Source: UBA1161 sp049520395 (GTDB lineage Bacteria > Planctomycetota > Phycisphaerae > Tepidisphaerales > Tepidisphaeraceae). From it: a stretch of 19,769 nucleotides of DNA. Location: positions 1 to 19,769 of the forward strand of contig JBEKPV010000053.1 in assembly GCA_049520395.1 (NCBI GenBank), given 5' to 3'. Each line of letters starts with the position of its first letter. The stretch's first letter is position 1. The notes beneath the pieces are model-generated. The model made no database searches, was not told the origin of the DNA, and worked only from the letters and a program-made list of their open reading frames with translations. This document shows positions 1 through 7,233 of the stretch, piece after piece. A program made the position numbers and the translations under genes.

Positions 1-1
1 C

Positions 2-364
2 ATCGGAGCGTTTCGCGGATTAAAGGGATTTGAAGCGAGGTCGTCATTCAAAACCTGGCTCACCCGAATTTTGGTCCTCCAGGCGGCGCAATTCCGTCGC
101 CGAAAGCGTCCCATGCAGTCCATCCCGGAATCGCAGCCGACCGCGAAAGACCAACCGGCCGGCTCCGAAGCCAAACTGGACGTCCAGGCGGCGCTACTCA
201 ACCTGCCCCCCGAACATCGGCAGGTGATCGTCCTCCGCGAATTGGAACAAATGACCTACGAGGAAATCGCACAAGTGCTTGATATCCCCCAGGGCACGGT
301 CGAATCGCGGCTCCACCGAGCCCGAACCGCCCTCCGGGAAAAATTAAAGGCGTACCTGGCGTGA
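2..364 (+). CDS. ECF-type RNA polymerase sigma factor, 5'-truncated by window edge
   Basis: This is the C-terminal 120 residues of a sigma-70 family (ECF) factor, which directs RNA polymerase to a small promoter set. The frame is open from base 2, so the start lies upstream of the window. The first residues (FRGLKGF then SSFKTWLTRI) match the end of region 2, where ECF factors carry an FxxWLxxI signature. A linker of about 45 residues follows, then region 4: LPPEHRQVIVLRELEQMTYE and a helix-turn-helix ending GTVESRLHRAR. It lies 17 bases before a zinc-finger anti-sigma gene, the usual sigma/anti-sigma order, so its activity is probably held by that partner. A methionine about 36 codons in is not the start, because region 2 continues upstream of it. 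The family assignment is secure; the target promoters are unknown. Confidence 0.93.
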   Translation: MGAFRGLKGFEARSSFKTWLTRILVLQAAQFRRRKRPMQSIPESQPTAKDQPAGSEAKLDVQAALLNLPPEHRQVIVLRELEQMTYEEIAQVLDIPQGTVESRLHRARTALREKLKAYLA

Positions 365-381
365 AGCCGGACTGATTCAAC

Positions 382-837
382 ATGGCGGATTGCGAATTCC
401 AAAACTCTCTGATGGCCTATAGCGACGGGCAGCTCGACGAGCCAAGCCGCGCCCAGGTGGAACGCCATCTCCAGGAGTGCCCCGCCTGCGCCGCGGAACT
501 TGCGCAGCTTCGCGCCCTATCGCGCAACGTAGGCGCCGTTCTTGCCGCACAGCCCGGACTTTCCCAGATCGCCCGCCATCGCCTTCACGCGAAATTGGAT
601 TCGGTCATGGACGACGGCATTCTGCGGGCAGCGCGTTTTATCAGCGCTATCGCCGCCTGCGTCCTCGCCGGCTGCAGCATTTGGCTGGTCCGCGGCCACC
701 AGTTATCTCCCGCTCCCCCTCCCTGGGTCGATGTCGCCTCGCAGTCGGATACGAGCATCGCCTCCTCGGACAACACCTCGCCGGCGGCCGTCTGGTATTT
801 GGCCAGCGCCACCAACCGCCCGGATGAATTGCCGTAG
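382..837 (+). CDS. Membrane anti-sigma factor with zinc-finger (ZAS/zf-HC2) domain
   Basis: A 151-residue protein. The N-terminal domain contains H29-x3-C33-x2-C36, with Cys4 as a possible fourth ligand; this is the zinc-binding anti-sigma motif that grips an ECF sigma factor in the cytoplasm. Residues about 85-103 (from ARFISAIAACVLAG onward) form one transmembrane helix, leaving about 48 residues rich in Ser, Thr, Pro and Ala outside the membrane. It starts 17 bases after the sigma gene with no clear Shine-Dalgarno, consistent with coupled expression. The next gene encodes a periplasmic LTxxQ protein that could act on its outer part, as CnrX acts with CnrY/CnrH in Cupriavidus. The domain is read directly from the sequence; the signal that releases the sigma factor is unknown. 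Confidence 0.88.
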   Translation: MADCEFQNSLMAYSDGQLDEPSRAQVERHLQECPACAAELAQLRALSRNVGAVLAAQPGLSQIARHRLHAKLDSVMDDGILRAARFISAIAACVLAGCSIWLVRGHQLSPAPPPWVDVASQSDTSIASSDNTSPAAVWYLASATNRPDELP

Positions 838-852
838 ATTTTTGGAGCCATT

Positions 853-1365
853 GTGTCGCGACGAAAAATGCTATTAACGGTGACCGTGGTCCTGGTGCTG
901 GGCGCCGGCCTGGCCGTCGGCCGGTTAACCGCCAGCCTCCCCGTTCCCTTTTATGGCCAGCACATGTCCCGCTCCTGGATCGCCGATCAATTGAAACTCA
1001 CCAGCCAGCAACGCCAGGAAATGGACGCCATCTGGGCCGACGCCAAAATTCAAATGCAGGACCTCGGCCGCCAGCGCCACGAACTCGATCAGCAGCGCGA
1101 CAAAGCCGTCCGCGATCTGCTCACCCCCGAGCAACAGGCGGCCTACGACAAAATCTTCTCCGACTATCACGACCAGCGCGCCGTTCTGGATCAGCAGCGA
1201 GCCGACGTCATGCACGACGCCGACCTGCGCAGTCGCACCTTGCTCGACGACGCCCAAAAAGCCACCTGGGACGAATTAACCAAACAATTTGAAGAGCATC
1301 GCGGCCCCCACGGTCCGGGTGGTCCGGACGCCCAGGCCGCGACTCAAAACGACAAAGTGCAATAG
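853..1365 (+). CDS. Membrane-anchored periplasmic LTxxQ-family protein (Spy/CpxP/CnrX-like sensor)
   Basis: A 170-residue protein with a GTG start at 853, preceded by GGAG (843-846). Residues 6-23 are one hydrophobic helix (signal anchor or signal peptide). The rest is a charged, Gln-rich helical domain with two clear LTxxQ motifs, LTSQQ (49-53) and LTPEQ (90-94), and a degenerate third, LDDAQ (131-135). LTxxQ repeats mark the CpxP/Spy/ZraP/CnrX superfamily of periplasmic chaperones and metal sensors. Possible metal ligands are His37, Met38 and a His-containing tail (HRGPHG). Its position directly behind a sigma/anti-sigma pair resembles cnrYXH, so a sensing role is likely. Metal binding is only an inference; it could instead be a plain envelope-stress chaperone. 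Confidence 0.82.
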   Translation: MSRRKMLLTVTVVLVLGAGLAVGRLTASLPVPFYGQHMSRSWIADQLKLTSQQRQEMDAIWADAKIQMQDLGRQRHELDQQRDKAVRDLLTPEQQAAYDKIFSDYHDQRAVLDQQRADVMHDADLRSRTLLDDAQKATWDELTKQFEEHRGPHGPGGPDAQAATQNDKVQ

Positions 1366-1402
1366 GTTTCAAAACTATCGTTCTTCGAAAGGAGCGAGAA
1401 TC

Positions 1403-2029
1403 ATGGCGGCGATTAACAGAATCGGATGGCTCACCACGGTCGCGCTGATCGGCTTACTAGCGCTTCCCGTCCTCAGCCAGGTCGATAACGGCAACGGCGG
1501 CGGCGGCGGAAATAATCAAGGCGCCGGCGGTCCAGGCGGTGGACCCGGCGGCGGTGGTGGTGGGGGAGGTGGAGGCGGCGGTGGCGGCGGAGGCGGCGGC
1601 GGACGCAGGTTCGATCCCGCCCAGTTCCGTCAGCGCATGATGGCGCGCCTCCAGCAACAACTCGGCGCTTCCGACGATGAATTCGCCGTCCTCGAACCCA
1701 AGATCGACGCCGTCTTCCAACTTCGCCGCGACACCATGGGCGGCATGATGGGTCGAATGTTTGGCGGCGGTCGCCCCCACGGCGGCCAGGATGCCTCCGC
1801 CGGTCCCTCCACTCAGCCCCAATCCCCCGTCCAGGAGGCGAGCCAGGATCTTCAATCGACTCTCGATGACGACAGCGCCACGCCCGATCAGATCAAGAGC
1901 AAGCTCGACACACTTCGTCAGGCTCGCGCTCAGGCCAAGATCGATTTGGGCAAAGCCGAAGACGATCTCCGCAGCCTCCTGACCCAGCGTCAGGAAGCCA
2001 CGCTCGTCCTCGACGGAATCCTTGATTAG
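1403..2029 (+). CDS. Secreted glycine-rich protein with a C-terminal LTxxQ motif
   Basis: A 208-residue protein of unassigned family. The ATG at 1403 was chosen because AAGGAG sits at 1389-1394 and a typical signal peptide follows (INRIGWLTTVALIGLLAL, cleavage near residue 25). The frame is open further upstream, but that part overlaps the previous gene. After the signal comes a Gly/Asn/Pro-rich linker with 19 consecutive glycines (residues 49-67), then a helical domain, a Gly/Met patch (MGGMMGRMFGGG), a Pro/Ser/Gln spacer and a second helical stretch ending LTQRQEATLVLDGILD. LTQRQ (193-197) fits the LTxxQ motif of the preceding gene, so the two may be distant relatives acting together in the periplasm. 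The gspE start is 14 bases after its stop. It could be a chaperone, a sensor partner or a substrate of the secretion system. Confidence 0.72.
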   Translation: MAAINRIGWLTTVALIGLLALPVLSQVDNGNGGGGGNNQGAGGPGGGPGGGGGGGGGGGGGGGGGGGRRFDPAQFRQRMMARLQQQLGASDDEFAVLEPKIDAVFQLRRDTMGGMMGRMFGGGRPHGGQDASAGPSTQPQSPVQEASQDLQSTLDDDSATPDQIKSKLDTLRQARAQAKIDLGKAEDDLRSLLTQRQEATLVLDGILD

Positions 2030-2043
2030 AGGAGCGCGCTTAC

Positions 2044-3777
2044 GTGAATGACGTCTTATCCAGTTTGATGCGGGACGGACATCTCGACGTTGAATCCGCG
2101 CGCCAAGTTAGCGACGCCGTCGCCGCCGGCCAATCGCTCGACGATGCCCTCCGGAAAGTAGCCGGCGCGTCGGAGGACAAAATCCTCCGCGCGCTGGCCC
2201 ATCTTTACGAAATCCCGTTTGTCGATCTGGAAAAAGACGCCGCGAAATTGGCCCCGGAGAAGGAACTCCTTTCCAAATTCCCCGCTCGCATCCTCCTCGA
2301 CCGGCGCATCATGCCCCTGGCCGGGGAGGCCAACGGCGACGGCGTCGCCATCGTCACTTCCCGCGTCTTCGACACCACCGGCCTCGATGAACTGCGCCTC
2401 GCCACGGGAATCGAAGTCCACCCCGTCCTCGCACCCTCCGCGGAGATCGAGCGTTTCATTAAGAAATACCTCGGCGTCGGAGCCGACACCCTCCAATCCA
2501 TGGGCGTCGACGACGAAGAAGACATCAAGGTTCTCGAAGAGCGAAGCGAAGGTGAGATGGACCTCACCCATGCCGCTCACGACGCTTCCATCATCAAGTT
2601 CGTCAATCAGGTCATGGCCGAGGCCCTCGAATCCCGCGCCACCGACGTCCATTTCGAACCCTTCGAAAATCAGCTCCGCGTTCGCTATCGCATCGACGGT
2701 GTGCTCGTCGAGGCCAACATCCCGCCGCAAGTCCGCAAATTCCACGCGGCCATCGTCTCACGCCTGAAAATCCTCAGCCACTTGGATATTGCCGAAAAAC
2801 GCCTTCCCCAGGACGGCCGCATCCGTCTCAAAATCGCCGGCCGTGAAATCGACCTCCGCGTCAGCGTCATTCCCATGATCTACGGCGAAGCCGTCGTCCT
2901 GCGAATCCTCGACCGCGGCGACGCCCTCCTCGGCCTCGAACATCTGGGCATGTCCGCACGCGACAGCGCGATCTGGACCCGAGTCCTCGATCTCCCCCAC
3001 GGCATCATCCTCGTCACCGGCCCCACCGGCTCCGGCAAAACCACCACGCTCTACGCGGCCCTCTCCAAAATCAACAACGCCGATCTGAAAATCGTCACCA
3101 TCGAGGACCCCGTCGAATACAATTTGGCCGGCATCAATCAGATTCAAGTCAACGTAAAAGCCGGCCTGACTTTCGCCGCCGGCCTCCGCGCCATCCTCCG
3201 TCACGATCCCGACGTCGTCCTCATCGGCGAAATCCGCGATCGCGAAACGGCCGAGATCGCCGTCCAGGCCTCCCTCACCGGCCACCTCGTCTTCAGCACC
3301 CTGCATACCAACGACGCCCCCGGCGCCACCACTCGCCTCGTCGACATGGACGTCGAACCTTATCTCGTCGCCAGCACGCTCGAAATGGTCGCCGCGCAGC
3401 GGCTCGTGCGTCTCATCTGTAAAAATTGCAAAGTCGAACTCCCGCGCTCCGAAGCCGAAAAATTACGCGCCGAATTCGGCGATCTCGCCCCCGAGGTTCT
3501 CTATCGTGGCGCCGGATGCCGAAATTGCCAGGGCACCGGCTATCGCGGCCGCCAGGGCGTCTTCGAAATGATGCCCATTACCGACGAAGTCCGCGCGCTG
3601 ATCCTCGCCCGCGCCAGCTCCCGCGAAATCCGCAAAGTCGCCATCCAGCAGGGCATGACCAGTCTCCGCGACGACGGCTGGCGCCTCATACGCGAAGGCC
3701 GCACCACGCCCGAGGAAGTCCTCCGCACCACCAAGGACGAGGAACTCGCCATCGGTCACCACCCGGCGGAAAAATAA
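2044..3777 (+). CDS. gspE: Type II secretion system ATPase GspE
   Basis: A 577-residue cytoplasmic hexameric ATPase that powers pseudopilus assembly. It starts with GTG at 2044, nine bases after GAGGAG. Domains: an N-terminal MshEN/GspE-N region (about 1-150), a linker, the N2E domain (SRATDVHFEP), then the RecA-like core. Walker A is GPTGSGKT at 326-333 (Lys332); the Asp box contains IEDPVEY; Walker B is DVVLIGEIRD at 390-399; the His box has LTGHLVFSTLHTNDA. A tetracysteine zinc site is formed by C459, C462, C492 and C495. Length and all core motifs are as in functional GspE/PilB ATPases. In the N-terminal domain I do not see the Arg-Leu-Gly pattern of c-di-GMP-binding MshEN, so second-messenger control is doubtful. 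It is the first gene of the secretion block. Confidence 0.97.
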   Translation: MNDVLSSLMRDGHLDVESARQVSDAVAAGQSLDDALRKVAGASEDKILRALAHLYEIPFVDLEKDAAKLAPEKELLSKFPARILLDRRIMPLAGEANGDGVAIVTSRVFDTTGLDELRLATGIEVHPVLAPSAEIERFIKKYLGVGADTLQSMGVDDEEDIKVLEERSEGEMDLTHAAHDASIIKFVNQVMAEALESRATDVHFEPFENQLRVRYRIDGVLVEANIPPQVRKFHAAIVSRLKILSHLDIAEKRLPQDGRIRLKIAGREIDLRVSVIPMIYGEAVVLRILDRGDALLGLEHLGMSARDSAIWTRVLDLPHGIILVTGPTGSGKTTTLYAALSKINNADLKIVTIEDPVEYNLAGINQIQVNVKAGLTFAAGLRAILRHDPDVVLIGEIRDRETAEIAVQASLTGHLVFSTLHTNDAPGATTRLVDMDVEPYLVASTLEMVAAQRLVRLICKNCKVELPRSEAEKLRAEFGDLAPEVLYRGAGCRNCQGTGYRGRQGVFEMMPITDEVRALILARASSREIRKVAIQQGMTSLRDDGWRLIREGRTTPEEVLRTTKDEELAIGHHPAEK

Positions 3778-3786
3778 GGAACCAGA

Positions 3787-5022
3787 ATGTCCGTTTTTGC
3801 CTACACAGCTTTGCACAAGGACGGCCGCCGGGCGACCGGAACCCTCAGTTCCACGTCCCGCGCCGGCGCCATGGCGGAGATCGCCCGCCAGGGGATGGTC
3901 CCCGTCCGCATCGAAGAAGCCAGGGATTCCGCCGCCGCCGAAAAAAAAGTTCAGGCCGCCACCGCCGAAGCCCACGCACTGGGAAAAGTCTCCCAGCGCT
4001 CGGTGGAAGCCTTCACGCGCGAACTCGCCAATCTCCTGGCCGGCAGCGTCCCGCTGGCCCGCGCTCTTTCGCTCCTCTGCCGCGAGGCATCCAATCCCGC
4101 CGCCAAGGAACTCTGGACCACCATTCGCGACGATGTCGTCGGCGGCACGGCCCTCGCCGATGCGATGGCCAAATGGCCCAAAAATTTCTCCAGCGTCTAT
4201 GTCGCCATGGTCCGCGCCGGCGAGGCCGGCGGTTTCCTCGAAGTCGTCCTCGCCCAAATCGCCGATTTCCGCACCCGCGAGCAAGACCTCAAAGGCCGCG
4301 TCAAAGGCGCGATGATCTACCCCATCATCCTCGCCTGCCTCGCCGTCGCCGTCCTGGTCTTCCTCATGGAATTCTTCATCCCGAGATTCAGCACCATCTT
4401 CGAGCAATTCGGCGGCAATCTCCCGACCCTCACCCTCATCATCATCTCCGTCAGCCACGTCGTGCAGCACTACGGCCTCATCGTCGCCGGCGTTCTCCTG
4501 ATGATCTTCATACTCGTCAAACGCGCCCTCACCACCGAATCCGGCCGCCGCATGCTCGAAGTCGGCGTCCTCAATACCCCCATGCTCGGCAAAGTCATCT
4601 CCCACTTCGCCCTGGTCCGCTTCGCCCGAATGCTGGGAACCCTCATCAGCGCCGGCGTTCCCCTGATGGCCTCCCTCCGCGTTGCCCGCGAAGCCATTGG
4701 AAATCAAACCCTCGCCGACACCGTCCTCCGCGCCATCGAGCAAGTCCAGCAAGGCAGCCCCCTTTCCAAAAGCCTCGCCGCCAGCCCGCTCCTCTTTCCC
4801 CCGTCCGTCGTTGAGATGATCGCCATCGCCGAAGAAACCGGCCGGCTCGATAAAGAACTTTTACGTCTCGCCGCCGCTTACGAAGCCGATCTCGACCGCC
4901 AACTCCGCCTCCTGGTCGGCGTCGCCGAACCCGTCATGCTCTTTCTCATGGCCGGAATGATCGGCACCATCGTCATCGGAATGTTGCTCCCAGTCTTCAA
5001 TCTCCAGGACCTGATCCACTAA
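3787..5022 (+). CDS. gspF: Type II secretion inner-membrane platform protein GspF
   Basis: A 411-residue polytopic inner-membrane protein that couples the GspE ATPase to pseudopilin extrusion. It begins with MSVFAYTALHKDGR, the typical GspF/PilC N-terminus, followed by a basic/Ala-rich linker and two repeats of the T2SSF helical domain (about 70-195 and 272-400). Three membrane segments are visible: about 176-200 (MIYPIILACLAVAVLVFLME), 230-246 and 382-404 (PVMLFLMAGMIGTIVIGMLL). The family signatures GxPLxxAL and EETGRLD are present in recognisable form (SVPLARALS in repeat 1; IAEETGRLDKELL in repeat 2). It starts ten bases after gspE, with AAGGA just upstream of ATG 3787. Length is normal and nothing is broken. 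Confidence 0.96.
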   Translation: MSVFAYTALHKDGRRATGTLSSTSRAGAMAEIARQGMVPVRIEEARDSAAAEKKVQAATAEAHALGKVSQRSVEAFTRELANLLAGSVPLARALSLLCREASNPAAKELWTTIRDDVVGGTALADAMAKWPKNFSSVYVAMVRAGEAGGFLEVVLAQIADFRTREQDLKGRVKGAMIYPIILACLAVAVLVFLMEFFIPRFSTIFEQFGGNLPTLTLIIISVSHVVQHYGLIVAGVLLMIFILVKRALTTESGRRMLEVGVLNTPMLGKVISHFALVRFARMLGTLISAGVPLMASLRVAREAIGNQTLADTVLRAIEQVQQGSPLSKSLAASPLLFPPSVVEMIAIAEETGRLDKELLRLAAAYEADLDRQLRLLVGVAEPVMLFLMAGMIGTIVIGMLLPVFNLQDLIH

Positions 5023-5044
5023 AGCGAAAACGAGGAACCAGTTT

Positions 5045-5500
5045 ATGCGACCAGCGAACCATCAATTAAAACGCAACGCACCACGCGGCGGCTTCACCCT
5101 GATCGAACTGCTCCTGGTGATGGTCATCATCGCCATTCTCGCCGCCATCGTGATTCCCAAATTCACCGGCCGCACCGAGCAGGCCAAAGTCAGCGCCGCC
5201 ACCGCCGACATCGCCAACCTCAAAACCGCGCTCAACGCCTTCGAGATCGACAACGGCCGCTATCCCACCTCCGAGGAAGGCCTCGCCGCCCTCGTCACCG
5301 AACCCGCCGACTTGGCCAGCGCTTCCGGCTCCACCCCCAACGCCGCCACCGGCTGGAAAAAATTGCTCGACAAAGTCCCCAACGATCCCTGGGGCCACCC
5401 CTACGTCTACCGCTGCCCCGGCAGCAACGGCCAGGATTTCGATCTCCTCTCCACCGGACCCAGCGGCGTCGAAGGAGGCGCCGACAACATCACCGAATAA
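5045..5500 (+). CDS. gspG: Major pseudopilin GspG
   Basis: A 151-residue prepilin-like protein, the main subunit of the pseudopilus. It has a 16-residue basic leader (MRPANHQLKRNAPRGG) cut after Gly16, then FTLIE with Glu21 at position +5 and a long hydrophobic helix. The globular part shows the GspG hallmarks NGRYPTSEEGLAAL and NDPWGHPYVYRCPG, ending LLSTGPSGVEGGADNITE. In many GspG proteins the last loop has an Asp-Gly pair that helps bind calcium; here that place reads PSG, so the site may differ. It starts 22 bases after gspF with GAGGAA upstream. Processing needs a prepilin peptidase (GspO/PilD) that is not in this window. Confidence 0.97.
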   Translation: MRPANHQLKRNAPRGGFTLIELLLVMVIIAILAAIVIPKFTGRTEQAKVSAATADIANLKTALNAFEIDNGRYPTSEEGLAALVTEPADLASASGSTPNAATGWKKLLDKVPNDPWGHPYVYRCPGSNGQDFDLLSTGPSGVEGGADNITE

Positions 5501-5510
5501 TCGATCCTTC

Positions 5511-6065
5511 ATGAACCCAAACCGTTCCAACCTCCGCGGATTCACTCTCATCGAGTTAATCCTCGTCATGGTCATCCTGACCATCGTGGTCGGCGCGATT
5601 GCGCCCCTCCTGCGCGGCTTCGCCGCCGGCCGCCGAACCGCCGATTCCGCCCGCATGATCCTCGCCCTCGCCCAGTACGCCCACACTCAGGCCCAGGCCG
5701 AAGGCCGCACCTACCGCCTCAATTTCGACGATTCCGCCGGCACCTTTTGGCTCACCGCCGACCACGACGACGGCACCTTCCAGCCCCCAACCAACGATTT
5801 CGGAAAAACCCAAAAGCTATACCCCGGCGTCACCATGCAGGTCGACATCACGCCCCCCGTCGTCCCCCTCGACCAGCAACAAAGCGCAACGCCCACAAGC
5901 CCCCAGCCAACCCTTCCGGGCGCCTATGTCGAATTCGATCCCGGCGGCCGCAGCCAGCCCGTAAAAATCTCCCTGAAGGATAATTTCGGCTCCACCGTCC
6001 AATTAGCCTGCGCCTCCGAAACCGACGAATTGCGGATCCTCTCCCCGCAGGAGATGACCCGATGA
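5511..6065 (+). CDS. gspH: Minor pseudopilin GspH (GspH/FimT family)
   Basis: A 184-residue minor pseudopilin. The short leader ends at Gly10, followed by FTLIE (Glu15 = +5) and a hydrophobic helix (LILVMVILTIVVGAIAPLL). The next segment, GRRTADSARMILALAQYAHT then EGRTYRLNFD, matches the GspH/FimT beta-domain, where the helix is followed by a region for alignment to incoming subunits. The C-terminal half is Pro/Gln-rich (residues about 112-135) before a final beta region. It starts ten bases after gspG, and its last codons overlap the gspI start by four bases (ATGA at 6062), so gspI is probably translated by coupling. Order G-H-I-J-K is the standard pseudopilin order. Confidence 0.92.
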   Translation: MNPNRSNLRGFTLIELILVMVILTIVVGAIAPLLRGFAAGRRTADSARMILALAQYAHTQAQAEGRTYRLNFDDSAGTFWLTADHDDGTFQPPTNDFGKTQKLYPGVTMQVDITPPVVPLDQQQSATPTSPQPTLPGAYVEFDPGGRSQPVKISLKDNFGSTVQLACASETDELRILSPQEMTR

Positions 6066-6445
6066 GACGCCGAAGCGGATTCACACTCGTCGAAGTTCTG
6101 GTCACCCTCATGTTCCTGGCCATCACTCTCCCGGCGATCATGCAGGGAATTTCCCTGGCCACCAAAGTCGGCGCGCAAACCGTCAAACGCACCGAAGCCG
6201 CCGGCCTCGCCCAATCTCAACTCGCTGAAATCGTCAGCACCGGCCAATGGCAAAACGGAAATCTCTCCGGCGATTTCGGCGCACAGTGGCCCTCCTTCCG
6301 CTGGGAGGCCAATGTCCAGCCCTGGGCCGCCGACACCACCGACGCCAGTCTTCAACAGATCGACGTCACCGTCTTTTGGACCGATCTCAACAAACAGGAT
6401 TCCGTAACCCTCACCACCCTGGCCTACGCCCGGGAGCAGGAATGA
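6062..6445 (+). CDS. gspI: Minor pseudopilin GspI
   Basis: A 127-residue minor pseudopilin that nucleates the pseudopilus tip with GspJ and GspK. The leader is only six residues (MRRRSG), followed by FTLVE (Glu11 = +5) and a hydrophobic helix. The sequence AAGLAQSQLAEIV after the helix is typical of GspI, and the rest is a small beta domain ending in a strand with VTVFWTDLNKQDSVTLTTLA. Size matches the family (about 120-130 residues). It overlaps both neighbours by four bases (6062-6065 and 6442-6445), which points to tightly coupled translation. Confidence 0.92.
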   Translation: MRRRSGFTLVEVLVTLMFLAITLPAIMQGISLATKVGAQTVKRTEAAGLAQSQLAEIVSTGQWQNGNLSGDFGAQWPSFRWEANVQPWAADTTDASLQQIDVTVFWTDLNKQDSVTLTTLAYAREQE

Positions 6446-7233
6446 CGCAAAGCCGCCGCAAATCTTCGCGCACCCCTCGCGGATTCACTCTGCTCGAGCT
6501 GGTCGTCGCCCTTGGCATGGTCGCGGTGCTCGCCGTCTCCCTCTACACCAGCATTCACATCGCCTTCGGCGCAACCGCCAGCGCCGAATCCGCCCTCGAA
6601 CCCCCGCGCACCGCCGAAATCGCCCTCGATTTCATCCAGAACGATTTCCAAAACGCCATGGCCCCAAACGCCACCGGCACCACCTACGGCACCGTCGCCG
6701 TTAGCACCGCCCAATCGTCAACCAACTTGACCATCACGACCTCCACCGGCGCCGCCAATCAAACCGTCCTGGCCGGCAATTTCGAAGCCCTGCAAGAGCA
6801 AGACGACCGCGGCCACGAAGCCGACGACGTCGTCTTCTTCACCACCGCCTCCGGCCCCCTTCACACCGACGCCAACGGCGAAATCAAGCAGGTCGAATAC
6901 GCCGTCCAGCGCGCCTCCGATGGCCAGTACGAACTCATCCGCCGCGTCGGCCGCAATCTCCTTTCCGAGCAGATGATCCAGCCCGACGAGGAAGTCCTCT
7001 GCCGCGGCGTCGATTCCTTCACCATCCAATATTCCACCGGCTCCGAATGGCTCGACACCTGGGATTCCACGCAGGAAGACAACACTCTCCCCGCCGCCGT
7101 GCAAATAACGCTCGTCCTGGCGCGCCCCAGCGGAACGGGAACTCAGACTCTTTCCTTTACCCGGGTAATTCCCCTCTCGTTATCGACCGCCGCCCTCGAT
7201 CCCAACGTGAACACCGCCGTGAGCATGCAATGA
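6442..7233 (+). CDS. gspJ: Minor pseudopilin GspJ
   Basis: A 263-residue minor pseudopilin. The frame is open further 5' but the ATG at 6442 was chosen because it gives a proper leader (MTQSRRKSSRTPRG) cut after Gly14, then FTLLE (Glu19 = +5) and the hydrophobic helix, and because it overlaps the gspI stop as ATGA. After the helix come RTAEIALDFIQNDFQNA (GspJ has a similar LxxDFxxA helix) and a large beta domain with QYELIRRVGRNLL and FTIQYSTGSEWLDTWDS. Length is normal for GspJ-like proteins. It ends inside the gspK start (ATGA at 7230). With GspI and GspK it should form the tip complex. Confidence 0.91.
   Translation: MTQSRRKSSRTPRGFTLLELVVALGMVAVLAVSLYTSIHIAFGATASAESALEPPRTAEIALDFIQNDFQNAMAPNATGTTYGTVAVSTAQSSTNLTITTSTGAANQTVLAGNFEALQEQDDRGHEADDVVFFTTASGPLHTDANGEIKQVEYAVQRASDGQYELIRRVGRNLLSEQMIQPDEEVLCRGVDSFTIQYSTGSEWLDTWDSTQEDNTLPAAVQITLVLARPSGTGTQTLSFTRVIPLSLSTAALDPNVNTAVSMQ

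Noticed and set aside
1289..1402. Upstream extension of the glycine-rich protein
   Set aside because: It overlaps the LTxxQ gene, and the signal peptide with a strong ribosome site begins at 1403.
3463..4752. A 429-codon open frame on the - strand
   Set aside because: Antisense to gspE/gspF, extremely Gly/Asp/Glu-rich, as expected from the complementary strand of GC-rich coding DNA.
3426..4814. A 462-codon Arg/Pro-rich open frame on the + strand
   Set aside because: It is an out-of-frame shadow of gspE and gspF; the composition is typical of GC-rich frame shadows and no domain is visible.
6247..6441. Upstream extension of the gspJ frame
   Set aside because: It lies within gspI; the prepilin leader begins properly at 6442.
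7047..7229. Upstream extension of the gspK frame
   Set aside because: It lies within gspJ; ATG 7230 forms the ATGA overlap and gives a normal leader.
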